A program made the translations under genes and the position numbers. A stretch of DNA of 64,000 nt, taken from positions 35,206 to 99,205 of the forward strand of contig CANHQK010000003.1 in the NCBI GenBank assembly GCA_947462765.1. The letters run 5' to 3'. Source of the stretch: Bdellovibrionales bacterium (lineage in GTDB: Bacteria; Bdellovibrionota; UBA1018; CAIMNF01). The notes under the pieces are model-generated. The model was not told where the DNA came from. It saw only the letters and a list, made by a program, of their open reading frames with translations, and did no database searches. This document shows, piece after piece, positions 44,143-52,579 of the stretch; position 1 is the first letter of the stretch, and each line of letters opens with the position of its first letter.

Positions 44143-44171
44143 TTGCAGGGCGACACTAGACGGATTAGAAC
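44143..44171 (+). promoter_or_regulatory. Candidate promoter of the hydrolase gene
   Basis: -35 TTGCAG (44143-44148), 17-bp spacer, -10 TAGAAC (44166-44171), 11 nt before the ATG at 44183. It would give almost no leader. A GGGG run at 44174-44177 could instead serve as a ribosome site. Confidence 0.3.
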
Positions 44172-44182
44172 GTGGGGTCAAT

Positions 44183-45019
44183 ATGGTCCTCAACTTTTTT
44201 AAGTGGTACCGGGGAGGATCCCCGGCTTTACGGACGCCGCTCCTGTTCTTGCACGGTCTCGGAGGTACGGGGCGTATTTGGCGCCCGATCGCGGCGGGAC
44301 TCGAGGAAGAGGTGCCCTGCTTCGCTCCGGACCAGCGAGGACATGGCCAAAGCAGACCGGTTCCGAGTGGCGAGGAGTTGCACTTCCATGCTCTCGATTA
44401 TGCTCAGGATTTGATCGAACTGCTCGACCGGGAACATCTGGAACACGTCCACCTGGTCGGCCATTCCATGGGGGTCCGTTCTGCCCTAGCCCTCTGCTCC
44501 CTGGCACCTGACCGGATCAAAAGTCTCCTGGCCGTGGACATTGGCATCAGCTCGGCATGGGGGGGAGGAATCGGCGAACCCCTGGCCGGATTCATCCAGC
44601 AACTCCCCAGAAGCTTCCCGGACCGGACCACTATGCGGGACCACCTTTTCAGCCAGTGTCCGGATCCGGCCATCGCCCAATACCTCTCCGCGGTAGCCCA
44701 GCTTCGGGCCGGCCCCCCGGATCATTGGGAGTTCCCGTTTGATCACGAAGCCTTGGTCCGGACCATCCGCCAGGCCCATGAGGCCCCAATCGGAGAATGG
44801 CTCCGCAAAACCCTACAACAGGGAATCCCCTGCATCTTTCTGAGGGGAGCCGACTCCAGGGTTTGGCTCAAACCGGACTATGAGGCCCAGAAGGCGGAAT
44901 ACGCACACCCCCTCCTTCAATTCGAAGAATGGGAAAACTGCGGACACGGTCTCCCTTTCGAACAAAGAGCCCGCTTCACCGAAGCCTTGAGGTCACTCAC
45001 TGATCCATGTCAGCAGTGA
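44183..45019 (+). CDS. Alpha/beta-hydrolase
   Basis: 278 aa from the ATG at 44183 (the frame is open from 43718, but that part overlaps the divergent regulator). Oxyanion motif LLFLHGLGGTGRIW, PDQRGHGQS, nucleophile VGHSMGVRSAL (Ser about 97), acid in LRGADSRVW and His in NCGHGLPFEQ: a complete triad of the proline-iminopeptidase/MenH-like type. Substrate unknown. Divergent from the TPR regulator with a 66-bp spacer; convergent with the PpiD-like gene (23-bp overlap). Confidence 0.85.
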   Translation: MVLNFFKWYRGGSPALRTPLLFLHGLGGTGRIWRPIAAGLEEEVPCFAPDQRGHGQSRPVPSGEELHFHALDYAQDLIELLDREHLEHVHLVGHSMGVRSALALCSLAPDRIKSLLAVDIGISSAWGGGIGEPLAGFIQQLPRSFPDRTTMRDHLFSQCPDPAIAQYLSAVAQLRAGPPDHWEFPFDHEALVRTIRQAHEAPIGEWLRKTLQQGIPCIFLRGADSRVWLKPDYEAQKAEYAHPLLQFEEWENCGHGLPFEQRARFTEALRSLTDPCQQ

Positions 45020-46106
45020 TCGGAACAGCAGATCCCTTCCCTTCGATCACGACCGAATCATTCCGGCTCACCTTCGCGCTTTTCATGAAAGACCGTAGAA
45101 ACTCGCTCATCACCGCCTGCTGGCGCTGACCCTGGAGCTTCTTCAGAGTCTCAGAACGATCCTTCTCCGTCACCTTCGAAGGGTCGAAAGCCTCAGAGGC
45201 GACCGACATGGCAAAAAAGGTCCCAGCAGGAAGCGAGAACTCCCGTACACCCTCTTCTTTCTTCAAAGCGAAGAGTTGATCTTCAATCGAGCGGACCGAT
45301 CCCACTCCGGGAATGACATTCGATTCACGGCTGACCCAATCAGAAGTCTTGGCTTGGATCTTGGCTTCCTTCAGGAGGTCCTTGATCTTGGCATCGGAGC
45401 CCTTGGCAAGCGCCGCTACAATCTCCTTGCTGAGCAGCGCCACTTTCTCGTTCAGTGCCTTGCCTTGTTCCTCGGCCTTGAGGTCTTTCGGGAGCATCTT
45501 TCTCACCGACTCGTTGTCGAGGTACACGTATTTCAATTTGGCACGCGTTTTCATGCGGGACAGTTCGCTATCGACCTCCCGATCCGAAACGAAAGCCAGC
45601 TGTCCCAGAAATTCGCGGAAATTCTGTTCCGTAATATCCTGTGACACTAGCTCCTCAAAACGGACATCGGTGTACTGATTGGCAGCGAGCACAGCTTTGT
45701 ACTGCATTTTGTCAAAACGACCATCCTTCTTGAAGGCATCCATTTTGAAAATCTGCTCACGAATCTGCTCCGGAGAAGGCTGGAAACCCTCTTTCTTGGC
45801 CATCTGAATCATGACTTTACGCTGTGCCAGATCCTGAAACACCGCTTCTGGAATCCGGAATTGGGCGATCTGCTCATCCGTGACTTTACCCCCGAGCATG
45901 CCCTTCAGCATCTCGACCCGTTGGTTCAAGGCGCGAGAAAATTCCGAGTAAGTGATGGTCTCGCCATTCACCTCTCCGGCCACGCCCGGCCCGCCAGACA
46001 AGGAACTCTGGGTGAAGATTCCCGAGAACACGAATACCACCACAATCACGCCCATCACGCCGAAAATGATGGCAGGTCCGAACTTGCTTCGCATCGCACT
46101 GATCAT
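44997..46106 (-). CDS. PpiD/SurA-N-like periplasmic chaperone without a parvulin domain
   Basis: 369 aa from the ATG at 46106, with an AAGGATA ribosome site. One N-terminal membrane anchor (AIIFGVMGVIVVVFVFSGI) then the SurA-N chaperone region (VNGETITYSEFSRALNQR, LAQRKVMIQMAKKEGF, DVRFEELVSQDITEQNF). The C-terminal part (SLPAGTFFAMSVASEAFD, KVTEKDRSETLKKLQGQ) corresponds to the PpiD tail. I do not see the parvulin (GxLG...) core between them. It is probably a membrane-anchored chaperone for outer-membrane or secreted proteins. Divergent from mreC. Confidence 0.8.
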   Translation of the reverse strand: MISAMRSKFGPAIIFGVMGVIVVVFVFSGIFTQSSLSGGPGVAGEVNGETITYSEFSRALNQRVEMLKGMLGGKVTDEQIAQFRIPEAVFQDLAQRKVMIQMAKKEGFQPSPEQIREQIFKMDAFKKDGRFDKMQYKAVLAANQYTDVRFEELVSQDITEQNFREFLGQLAFVSDREVDSELSRMKTRAKLKYVYLDNESVRKMLPKDLKAEEQGKALNEKVALLSKEIVAALAKGSDAKIKDLLKEAKIQAKTSDWVSRESNVIPGVGSVRSIEDQLFALKKEEGVREFSLPAGTFFAMSVASEAFDPSKVTEKDRSETLKKLQGQRQQAVMSEFLRSFMKSAKVSRNDSVVIEGKGSAVPITADMDQ

Positions 46107-46118
46107 GAATTTATCCTT

Positions 46119-46147
46119 TTGCACCCCATTGAAACACAAGATAGGAT
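46119..46147 (+). promoter_or_regulatory. mreC operon promoter
   Basis: -35 TTGCAC (46119-46124), 17-bp spacer, -10 TAGGAT (46142-46147), ending 7 nt before the mreC ATG at 46155. The -10 box also contains AGGAT, so it could act as a ribosome site for a longer transcript; the two uses exclude each other. Confidence 0.4.
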
Positions 46148-46154
46148 ATTTGCA

Positions 46155-47063
46155 ATGCTAAAGCTCATTAAGCAATATCGATTTTACTTGATATTACTCC
46201 TGTTTTTGCTGATTCCGGTCCTCTCGATCGACAGCACGAACCGGACGCCGCGTGAGTACCGCCCTTATGACCGGATCGCTCTTGCGATCACCACTCCTTT
46301 CGAAATCGCCATCCACTGGACCCTCGACTCGATGGTCACGTTTTATGAGAATTACATCGCTCTCTGGAAGACTCGAAAAGAAAACGAATCCTTGATCCAG
46401 GAAAACCGGAAGCTGGTTAACACGATCCTGAATCTGAGGGAACTCGAACAAGAGAACATCCGCCTTCGCTCGCTCTTCCAATTCAAAGAGAGTTTCAAGA
46501 TCGAAACCGTGATGGCCCGGATGATTGCAAAAGATGTTTCGGCCGAGTTCCGAGCCATCCGGATCAACCGCGGCCGTGATAGCGGCATCCAGCCCAACAT
46601 GGCGGTCATGAATGCCGAAGGTGTGGTCGGCCGCATCCTTCGCGTGGACGAGCACACCTCCGATGTCGTCACCCTGCTCGATCCGCTCTCTGCAATCGAC
46701 GCCTACATCATGCGCTCCAGGGCCAGAGGGATTGTAGAAGGCCTGACTGATTCGCTTTGCCAGCTCAAGTTCGCCTTGCGCGTGGACGACATCCAGCCAG
46801 GTGACCTCTTGCTTTCAAGCGGTCTTGGCGGCAACTTTCCGAAAGGCGTTCCCGTCGGCACCATCATCAAAGTCACCCGTAAATCCTTCGGCATCACTCA
46901 AAAAGTCGAAGTCAAGCCTTCGGTGGACTTTTCGAAACTCGAAGAGGTCCTGGTCGTCACTAAAGCCGATGCGGCACCGGCTCATGTCGAATTGATCGAC
47001 GAGGCCAAGATTGAAGTGGCACCGAAACCCACGCCCGCTTCGAAAGGAAAGCCCAAACCATGA
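46155..47063 (+). CDS. mreC: MreC, cell-shape protein
   Basis: 302 aa from the ATG at 46155 (the frame is open further upstream, inside the divergent gene). Short cytoplasmic start, one membrane helix (FYLILLLFLLIPVLS), a coiled coil (about 70-105, ENESLIQENRKLVN), then the two-barrel periplasmic domain with INRGRDSGIQPNMAVMNAEGVVG and LLSSGLGGNFPKGVPVG. A Pro/Lys-rich tail is at the C terminus. MreC links the MreB cytoskeleton to PBP2. MreB itself is not in this window. Confidence 0.95.
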   Translation: MLKLIKQYRFYLILLLFLLIPVLSIDSTNRTPREYRPYDRIALAITTPFEIAIHWTLDSMVTFYENYIALWKTRKENESLIQENRKLVNTILNLRELEQENIRLRSLFQFKESFKIETVMARMIAKDVSAEFRAIRINRGRDSGIQPNMAVMNAEGVVGRILRVDEHTSDVVTLLDPLSAIDAYIMRSRARGIVEGLTDSLCQLKFALRVDDIQPGDLLLSSGLGGNFPKGVPVGTIIKVTRKSFGITQKVEVKPSVDFSKLEEVLVVTKADAAPAHVELIDEAKIEVAPKPTPASKGKPKP

Positions 47064-47626
47064 AGGCCAGGATGCTCAAGCTCCTGAACCTGCCCGGGAT
47101 GATCCTTCTTGCACTGGTTTCCCTGGCATTGCAGGGAACTTTGTTCAACAATCCTTCTCTGGCTTTTTTCCAACCGGACATCATCCTGTTCCTCGTGTTG
47201 TGGGCGGCGATGAAACGCGAGTTCCTGGAGGGAGGCATCCTCACTCTCCTCTTCGGACATCTGGTTGAGATCAAATCGGCCGCACCTGCCGGACTCTTTC
47301 TCTGTACCTACATGGCCCTATTCCTCACAGCCCGTTTTCTCTACCGGAACTTCCAAGTGCTCAACAAACGGTCCTTGGTGGTGGTGGGCATCGGCGCCGC
47401 ACTGATGAACCAACTTGTGATTCTCCTGATCCTGTCGTTGCTCGACAAAGCCGATAATCAGTGGTTCCACACTCTTCAACTTCTGGCCCCCACTTCGATC
47501 GCACACGGCCTGCTCATTCCTTTTGTTTTTCGCTTTCTCCACCACTTTGACTACCGCACTCTGAAGAGTCCGGATGCAGAGTACCGCTACGAGCGGGACT
47601 TCCACCTTGACGAGGAGCCGATCTGA
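47060..47626 (+). CDS. mreD: MreD, rod-shape membrane protein
   Basis: 188 aa, five or six membrane helices (LLALVSLALQGTLF, IILFLVLWAAM, LFLTARFLY, LVVVGIGAALMNQLVILLI and LIPFVFRFL). EGGILTLLFGHLVEI is the conserved MreD segment with the acidic residue. Family length is about 160-190. It forms the elongasome with MreC, PBP2 and RodA and is coupled to mreC by a 4-bp overlap. Confidence 0.92.
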   Translation: MKARMLKLLNLPGMILLALVSLALQGTLFNNPSLAFFQPDIILFLVLWAAMKREFLEGGILTLLFGHLVEIKSAAPAGLFLCTYMALFLTARFLYRNFQVLNKRSLVVVGIGAALMNQLVILLILSLLDKADNQWFHTLQLLAPTSIAHGLLIPFVFRFLHHFDYRTLKSPDAEYRYERDFHLDEEPI

Positions 47627-47627
47627 A

Positions 47628-49592
47628 ATGGCATTCATCGGGAATGAAGAACAGATCAGATTTCTCCAGGAAAGATTCCGGTTCGTTTATGGAATTCTTT
47701 TCATCGGTCTCGGAGTTCTGCTGTCGAGAATGGTTTACCTCCAAGTATTCAACGGGGATCAGATGCGGCAGTATGCCGAAGAAAACCGGATCAAACGGGT
47801 GAAAATCCCCGCACCTCGCGGGATGGTTTTCGACCGTCACGGTAAACTGCTCGTCGACAACCGCCCTGCCTTCAACGTCTTGATCACACCGCAATACCTG
47901 AACGAATCCGGCAGACAAAAAGAAGTGATCGCCAAACTGTCCTCCCTGATCCATCTCCCGGTTCAGGAAATTGAAAAGCGCCTTCAAAAATCAAAATCCC
48001 AGGCGACCTTTCTTCCTGTAGTGATCAAGGACAACCTCACCCGCGACGAAGTGGCCGAACTCGAGACCTGGAAGATTGACATGCCCGGTGTCGAGGTGGA
48101 GATGGCCATTTCACGTTCGAACCTGTCTCGCGATGTCGGATCGAATCTCTACGGCTATATCGGTAAAGTGAGCCAACCCGAACTCCCCGTTCTGAACAAA
48201 ACCGCACCGCGGAAGTACCAGCTCGACGATTATGTGGGCAAGAGCGGGCTTGAAAAAGAGTTCGAAGACCAGTTGCGCGGAGTGGACGGGTCGGAGTTGG
48301 TTGAAGTCGACGCCCTCGGAAGAAGCATCGAGCCCTCCAAACGCAAGGACCGTGTCCTGGCACAGGCGCGCGAGGAGCCCTTTGTCCCCGGAAAGAACCT
48401 CGTTCTCTCGGTGGATCAGGATCTGCAAATGGCGGCAGTCCGTGGATTCGGAGAAAAAAACGGAGGCTTGATCGCCCTCGACCCGAGGAACGGAGAAGTC
48501 CTGGCCATGGTTTCCCGTCCTTCTTTCGATCCTGCGGATTTTTCCCGAGGGATCGAACAGGATCTGTGGGCAAAACTCATCGCGGATGACAACCATCCAT
48601 TGAGGGACAAGACCATTCAGGATCACTACTCTCCCGGGTCGACGTTCAAGACCATCACCGCCATTGCCGCACTCGAAGAGGGCATCATCGATCAGGACAC
48701 CACCTTCAATTGCGGTGGCTCCATCAGTCTCGGAAGCCGGAAAGTGCACTGTTGGAAAAAGGAAGGCCACGGGAGCGTGAATGTGGTGTCGGCACTCACC
48801 CACTCCTGTGACGTGTTCTTTTACCGGGTCGCCCAGAAGCTGAAATCGGTGGATGACATCGCCAAGTATGCCGTGCACCTCGGACTCGGCAAGAAAACAG
48901 GGATCGAGCTCGGTCGCGAAGTTCCCGGGCTGATTCCCACCGAAGCTTGGAAGCAAAGGCGTTTCAACGTACCTTGGTCACCGGGTGAGACCCTGTACGT
49001 CGCGATCGGGCAGAGTTTCGTGCTCACGACCACGATCCAGCTCGCCAATGCGTATGCTGCGTTGGTGAACGGAGGCACTCTCTTCAAGCCTCACGTAGTC
49101 CGGAGCATCCAGAGTGAAGAGGGGAAAACCCTGAAGGAATTCCCCACCCAGGTGCTCGACAAGACGAAGTTGAAACCGGAAACTCTGAAGCTGGTGACGG
49201 ACGGACTCTGGGGTGTGGTGAACATGCCCGGGGGCACGGCGTACTCCCAGCATATCCCCGGAATGGAGTTCGCAGGGAAAACCGGAACGGTCCAGGTCGT
49301 GACCCAGAAGGCGGACAAGATCTACCAGAAGTGTGAGAACCTCAGGTACGCACAGCGCCACCACGGAGTATTCGTGGGCTATGCCCCGATCCAGAATCCA
49401 TCGATTGTCGTCGCTGTGGTTGCTGAGCACGCCTGCTCCGGATCTCACGGTGCCGCACCGATCGCCCGCGAGGTGATCAAGACCTACCTTCAAAAGTACT
49501 ATCCGGATCTTTACAGTGATCGGGCGATCCAGGAACGGAAGCAATTGGAACGCGAGAAGGCGAAGCGGGCCAAGATGAACCAGGGGGAATGA
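47628..49592 (+). CDS. mrdA: Penicillin-binding protein 2 (MrdA), elongation transpeptidase
   Basis: 654 aa from the ATG at 47628, just after the mreD stop (the frame is open from 47574). N-terminal membrane helix (FVYGILFIGLGVLLSRMVYL), non-catalytic pedestal domain with APRGMVFDRHG, then the transpeptidase with active-site SxxK GSTFKT (Ser about 338), the SxN-type SCDVFFY and KTG in AGKTGTVQ (about 552). It crosslinks peptidoglycan during elongation, partnered with RodA. Length and order fit class B PBP2. Confidence 0.96.
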   Translation: MAFIGNEEQIRFLQERFRFVYGILFIGLGVLLSRMVYLQVFNGDQMRQYAEENRIKRVKIPAPRGMVFDRHGKLLVDNRPAFNVLITPQYLNESGRQKEVIAKLSSLIHLPVQEIEKRLQKSKSQATFLPVVIKDNLTRDEVAELETWKIDMPGVEVEMAISRSNLSRDVGSNLYGYIGKVSQPELPVLNKTAPRKYQLDDYVGKSGLEKEFEDQLRGVDGSELVEVDALGRSIEPSKRKDRVLAQAREEPFVPGKNLVLSVDQDLQMAAVRGFGEKNGGLIALDPRNGEVLAMVSRPSFDPADFSRGIEQDLWAKLIADDNHPLRDKTIQDHYSPGSTFKTITAIAALEEGIIDQDTTFNCGGSISLGSRKVHCWKKEGHGSVNVVSALTHSCDVFFYRVAQKLKSVDDIAKYAVHLGLGKKTGIELGREVPGLIPTEAWKQRRFNVPWSPGETLYVAIGQSFVLTTTIQLANAYAALVNGGTLFKPHVVRSIQSEEGKTLKEFPTQVLDKTKLKPETLKLVTDGLWGVVNMPGGTAYSQHIPGMEFAGKTGTVQVVTQKADKIYQKCENLRYAQRHHGVFVGYAPIQNPSIVVAVVAEHACSGSHGAAPIAREVIKTYLQKYYPDLYSDRAIQERKQLEREKAKRAKMNQGE

Positions 49593-49595
49593 GCG

Positions 49596-50750
49596 ATGAC
49601 CTATACCTCGATGGAGACCAACCTCGACCAGACCTTCGATCCGAACCGGACTTCCTCCTATGAAGAGGAGTTCAAGTGGCTCAAATGGATTCCGCTGATC
49701 CTTGAACTGATCATCCTTTCGGTCGGAATGATGAACTTGCTGAGCGCGACAGGAGTCGAGGATAAATCCCTTGGCCTTTGGAAGAACCAGGCCGTGTCGA
49801 TCGGGCTCGGTACGGTGGTGACCATCATCCTGCAATTTCCCCACTACAGCTTCCTGTCACGACTTGCCTACCTCATCTATATCGGAAACATGGGGCTTCT
49901 GATCGCCGTTCTGGCCTTCGGCAAGTCCTCACTGGGAGCGAAACGCTGGATCAATCTCGGCGGGTTCAGCCTCCAACCCTCTGAGCTCATGAAGCTCTCC
50001 ATGGTGATTTTCCTGGCAAAGTATTTCGAGAACAAAAACACGACACAAGGACTCAAGCTCACGGACCTGATCGTTCCGAGTCTTTTCGTAGTGATCCCCG
50101 TTTCATTCATCATTGTTCAGCCGGACCTCGGAACCGCAATGATCATTCTCCTTGTCTACGGGTCGATGCTGCTCTTTCTCAGGATTCAACCGAAGGTCCT
50201 GCTCCTGCTCTCGGTGGTGGCGGCCATCTCGCTTCCGGTGGTTTACAACTACGGACTCAAACCCTACCAACGTCAGCGGATCATCACCTTTATCGATCCG
50301 ATGAGCGATCCGAAGGGTGCGGGATACAACTCCATCCAGTCCATGATTGCAGTCGGCTCCGGCCAGCTCTGGGGGAAGGGTTTCAAAAAGGGCACACAAG
50401 CCCACCTGAACTTCCTGCCTGAACATCACACCGACTTTATTTTCTCGGTCTTCAGCGAGGAGTGGGGTTTCATCGGTTGCTCGGTACTCCTGCTCCTGTA
50501 CGGGCTTTTCATCATGAGCGGGCTTTCCGTCGCCTATCAGTCCAACGACAAGTTCGCCTCGCTACTGGCCTTCGGGATCGTGTCGATTTTTTTCTGGCAC
50601 GTTTTCGTGAACATGGGGATGGTCATGGGCATGCTTCCGATTGTGGGGGTCCCCCTTCCTTTCATGAGTTACGGAGGTTCCGCCCTCCTCACTGCCATGA
50701 GCGGAGTGGCGATCTTAGTCAACATCGCGAACAAGAAATACATGTTCTGA
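49596..50750 (+). CDS. rodA: RodA, SEDS-family peptidoglycan polymerase
   Basis: 384 aa, about ten membrane helices. SEDS motifs: [19 protein letters not shown] (with the catalytic-loop residues), [31 protein letters not shown] (split) and [18 protein letters not shown], ending [15 protein letters not shown]. RodA polymerises glycan strands and pairs with PBP2. A GGGGGA ribosome site precedes the ATG at 49596; a second in-frame ATG is at 49611. Fourth gene of the elongation operon. Confidence 0.97.
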   Translation: MTYTSMETNLDQTFDPNRTSSYEEEFKWLKWIPLILELIILSVGMMNLLSATGVEDKSLGLWKNQAVSIGLGTVVTIILQFPHYSFLSRLAYLIYIGNMGLLIAVLAFGKSSLGAKRWINLGGFSLQPSELMKLSMVIFLAKYFENKNTTQGLKLTDLIVPSLFVVIPVSFIIVQPDLGTAMIILLVYGSMLLFLRIQPKVLLLLSVVAAISLPVVYNYGLKPYQRQRIITFIDPMSDPKGAGYNSIQSMIAVGSGQLWGKGFKKGTQAHLNFLPEHHTDFIFSVFSEEWGFIGCSVLLLLYGLFIMSGLSVAYQSNDKFASLLAFGIVSIFFWHVFVNMGMVMGMLPIVGVPLPFMSYGGSALLTAMSGVAILVNIANKKYMF

Positions 50751-50765
50751 TTCCTGGAGTCTGAA

Positions 50766-52112
50766 ATGAGAAAGACCATCATCGAACCGTTCAAGATCCG
50801 GGTGACTGAACCCCTCGTGCAACTGACCCGCCAGAAGCGTGAGTCGGTCCTGGAGGAGGCCCACTACAATTTGTTTCTGGTCCGCTCGGAACATGTGACC
50901 TTCGATTTCCTGACTGATTCGGGAACCACCGCTATGAGCGCGGCCCAATGGGCGGCGATGATGGTCTCAGACGAAAGCTATGCGGGATCACGGAGCTTTC
51001 ATCGTTTCCGCGAAAAAGTGACCTCGATCACCGGTTACCCTCACGTGATCCCCACACACCAGGGCCGGGCCGCCGAGAAGCTTCTTTTCGGAATCCTGCT
51101 CAAGCCCGGAATGAAAGTGCCGTCCAACAATCATTTCGACACGACCCGGGCCAATATCGAGTACATGGGCGCCCAGGCGGTGGATCTCGTGATCCCCGAA
51201 GGCAAGGTGCCGGAATTGGAGCATCCGTTCAAGGGCAACATCGACCTCGAACGTCTGGAGTCGTTTTGCAAAGAATTCAAGGACAAGATCCCCCTTGGCA
51301 TGCTCACCATCACGAACAACACCGGAGGCGGGCAGCCGGTCAGTCTCGAGAACATCCGCGACGCGGCCCGGATCTATCACCGGTACGGCATTCCCTTCAT
51401 CCTCGATGCCTGCCGCTTTGCCGAGAACGCCTGGTTCATCAAAACCCGCGAACCCGCCCGTGACCGGGATCCCATCCGCAACATTGTTCGCGAGATCTTC
51501 GACCTCGCAGACGGTTGCATGATGAGCGCCAAGAAGGACGGACTCGTCAACATCGGGGGATTCATCGCACTCAAGCACGAGACTTGGGTACAGGACCTTC
51601 GGAACCAACTCATTCTGACCGAGGGATTCCCGACCTATGGAGGCCTCGCCGCCCGAGATCTCGAGGCCCTGACGGTGGGTCTCGACGAGGTCCTGGAAGA
51701 AGATTACCTTCGGTACCGGATCGCCACATCACACTACATGGGGAGGCGACTGATCGAACTCGGCATTCCGATCGTCCGTCCTGTTGGGGGACATGCCATC
51801 TATATCGATGCGGCCAAATTCCTTCCCCAAATCCCTAAATCGGAATTCCCGGGACAAGCTCTCGCGGTCGAGCTTTATCTCCAGGACGGGATACGCAGTT
51901 GCGAGATCGGATCCGTCATGTTCAAGGAGGCGGCACCCATGGAGCTGGTTCGCCTCGCCTTCCCGAGAAGGGTCTACACGCAAAGCCATTTCGATTACAT
52001 TCTAGAAGGGTTCGAGGAGCTGAGGGCGAGAGCCGCCTCGCTCAGGGGATTCAGGATCACCGAAGCCCCTCCGTTTCTCAGGCATTTTACCGCGAAATTC
52101 GCCAAGTTATGA
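50766..52112 (+). CDS. tnaA: Tryptophanase-like PLP beta-eliminating lyase
   Basis: 448 aa fold-type I PLP enzyme of the tryptophanase/tyrosine phenol-lyase family. PLP lysine in SAKKDG (K256 or K257), TNNTGGGQPVS, LDACRFAENAWF and FPTYGGLAARD are family motifs. Substrate indicators recalled from the literature: tryptophanase has Asp in FDTT where TPL has Thr, and an aliphatic residue in EIGS where TPL has Arg (MERG). Here the sequence shows FDTTR and CEIGS, both tryptophanase-like, so indole, pyruvate and ammonia are the likely products. GGAG ribosome site; 15 bp after rodA, so probably cotranscribed with the elongation genes. Confidence 0.8.
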   Translation: MRKTIIEPFKIRVTEPLVQLTRQKRESVLEEAHYNLFLVRSEHVTFDFLTDSGTTAMSAAQWAAMMVSDESYAGSRSFHRFREKVTSITGYPHVIPTHQGRAAEKLLFGILLKPGMKVPSNNHFDTTRANIEYMGAQAVDLVIPEGKVPELEHPFKGNIDLERLESFCKEFKDKIPLGMLTITNNTGGGQPVSLENIRDAARIYHRYGIPFILDACRFAENAWFIKTREPARDRDPIRNIVREIFDLADGCMMSAKKDGLVNIGGFIALKHETWVQDLRNQLILTEGFPTYGGLAARDLEALTVGLDEVLEEDYLRYRIATSHYMGRRLIELGIPIVRPVGGHAIYIDAAKFLPQIPKSEFPGQALAVELYLQDGIRSCEIGSVMFKEAAPMELVRLAFPRRVYTQSHFDYILEGFEELRARAASLRGFRITEAPPFLRHFTAKFAKL

Positions 52113-52124
52113 GCGAATTTTATA

Positions 52125-52153
52125 TTGACTCAGTGTAAAAACTAGTTCAGAAT
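52125..52153 (+). promoter_or_regulatory. Promoter of the small secreted Cys protein
   Basis: -35 TTGACT (52125-52130), 17-bp spacer, -10 CAGAAT (52148-52153), 8 nt before the ATG at 52162. No ribosome site lies between, so the mRNA may start at or within 2 nt of the initiation codon. Confidence 0.45.
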
Positions 52154-52161
52154 CCGGGTCC

Positions 52162-52560
52162 ATGAAAGTCTTTCTTGTGAGAGCAATCATGTGTGCCCTC
52201 GTTCTGAACCTTGGCCTTGCCCTCTCCTCAAGCGCGCGTGCCGAGGAATCCTCGGTGGCCATTCCCTTGTGTGGAATCCTTGTTGGAAAGGCCTACAAAA
52301 GCGAGGTTGAAGCTGACTCCCGCAAGCCAGACAAATATAAACACTGTTCACTCTCCTGTGTCATGACCCTCTACTGCGGCCCCATGGAATCCATGGAAGT
52401 GGGGATCCTGAAAGAAATCTACGATGCTCTCGGTTTCGGTACCCCGGACTGGAAGGATATCGATGCAGACCGGGTCGGGGTCAAGATCGGCGTGAAGCAA
52501 ATCGCGAACGGGGACTTTTCGCGCGAATCCTGTTACCGCTCGTGCGGGGCCCTTTACTGA
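52162..52560 (+). CDS. Small secreted cysteine-rich protein
   Basis: 132 aa. Signal peptide (VLNLGLALSSSARAEE) cleaved after ARA. The mature part has six cysteines (PLCGIL, HCSLSC, YCGPM, ESCYRSC), enough for three disulfides, and ends CGALY. The middle (MEVGILKEIYDALGFG) is probably helical. No family recognised; the Cys spacing resembles small exported proteins in predatory and myxobacterial genomes only in a general way. The gene seems monocistronic, with its own promoter and a convergent rlmN. Confidence 0.7.
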   Translation: MKVFLVRAIMCALVLNLGLALSSSARAEESSVAIPLCGILVGKAYKSEVEADSRKPDKYKHCSLSCVMTLYCGPMESMEVGILKEIYDALGFGTPDWKDIDADRVGVKIGVKQIANGDFSRESCYRSCGALY

Positions 52561-52579
52561 AGGTCAGAACTCGTGCTCA

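Noticed and set aside
43718..44182. N-terminal extension of the hydrolase frame
   Set aside because: It overlaps the divergent TPR regulator and precedes the normal hydrolase start; the ATG at 44183 gives a standard length.
45861..46154. N-terminal extension of the mreC frame
   Set aside because: It lies opposite the PpiD-like gene; the ATG at 46155 gives a normal MreC N terminus with its membrane helix.
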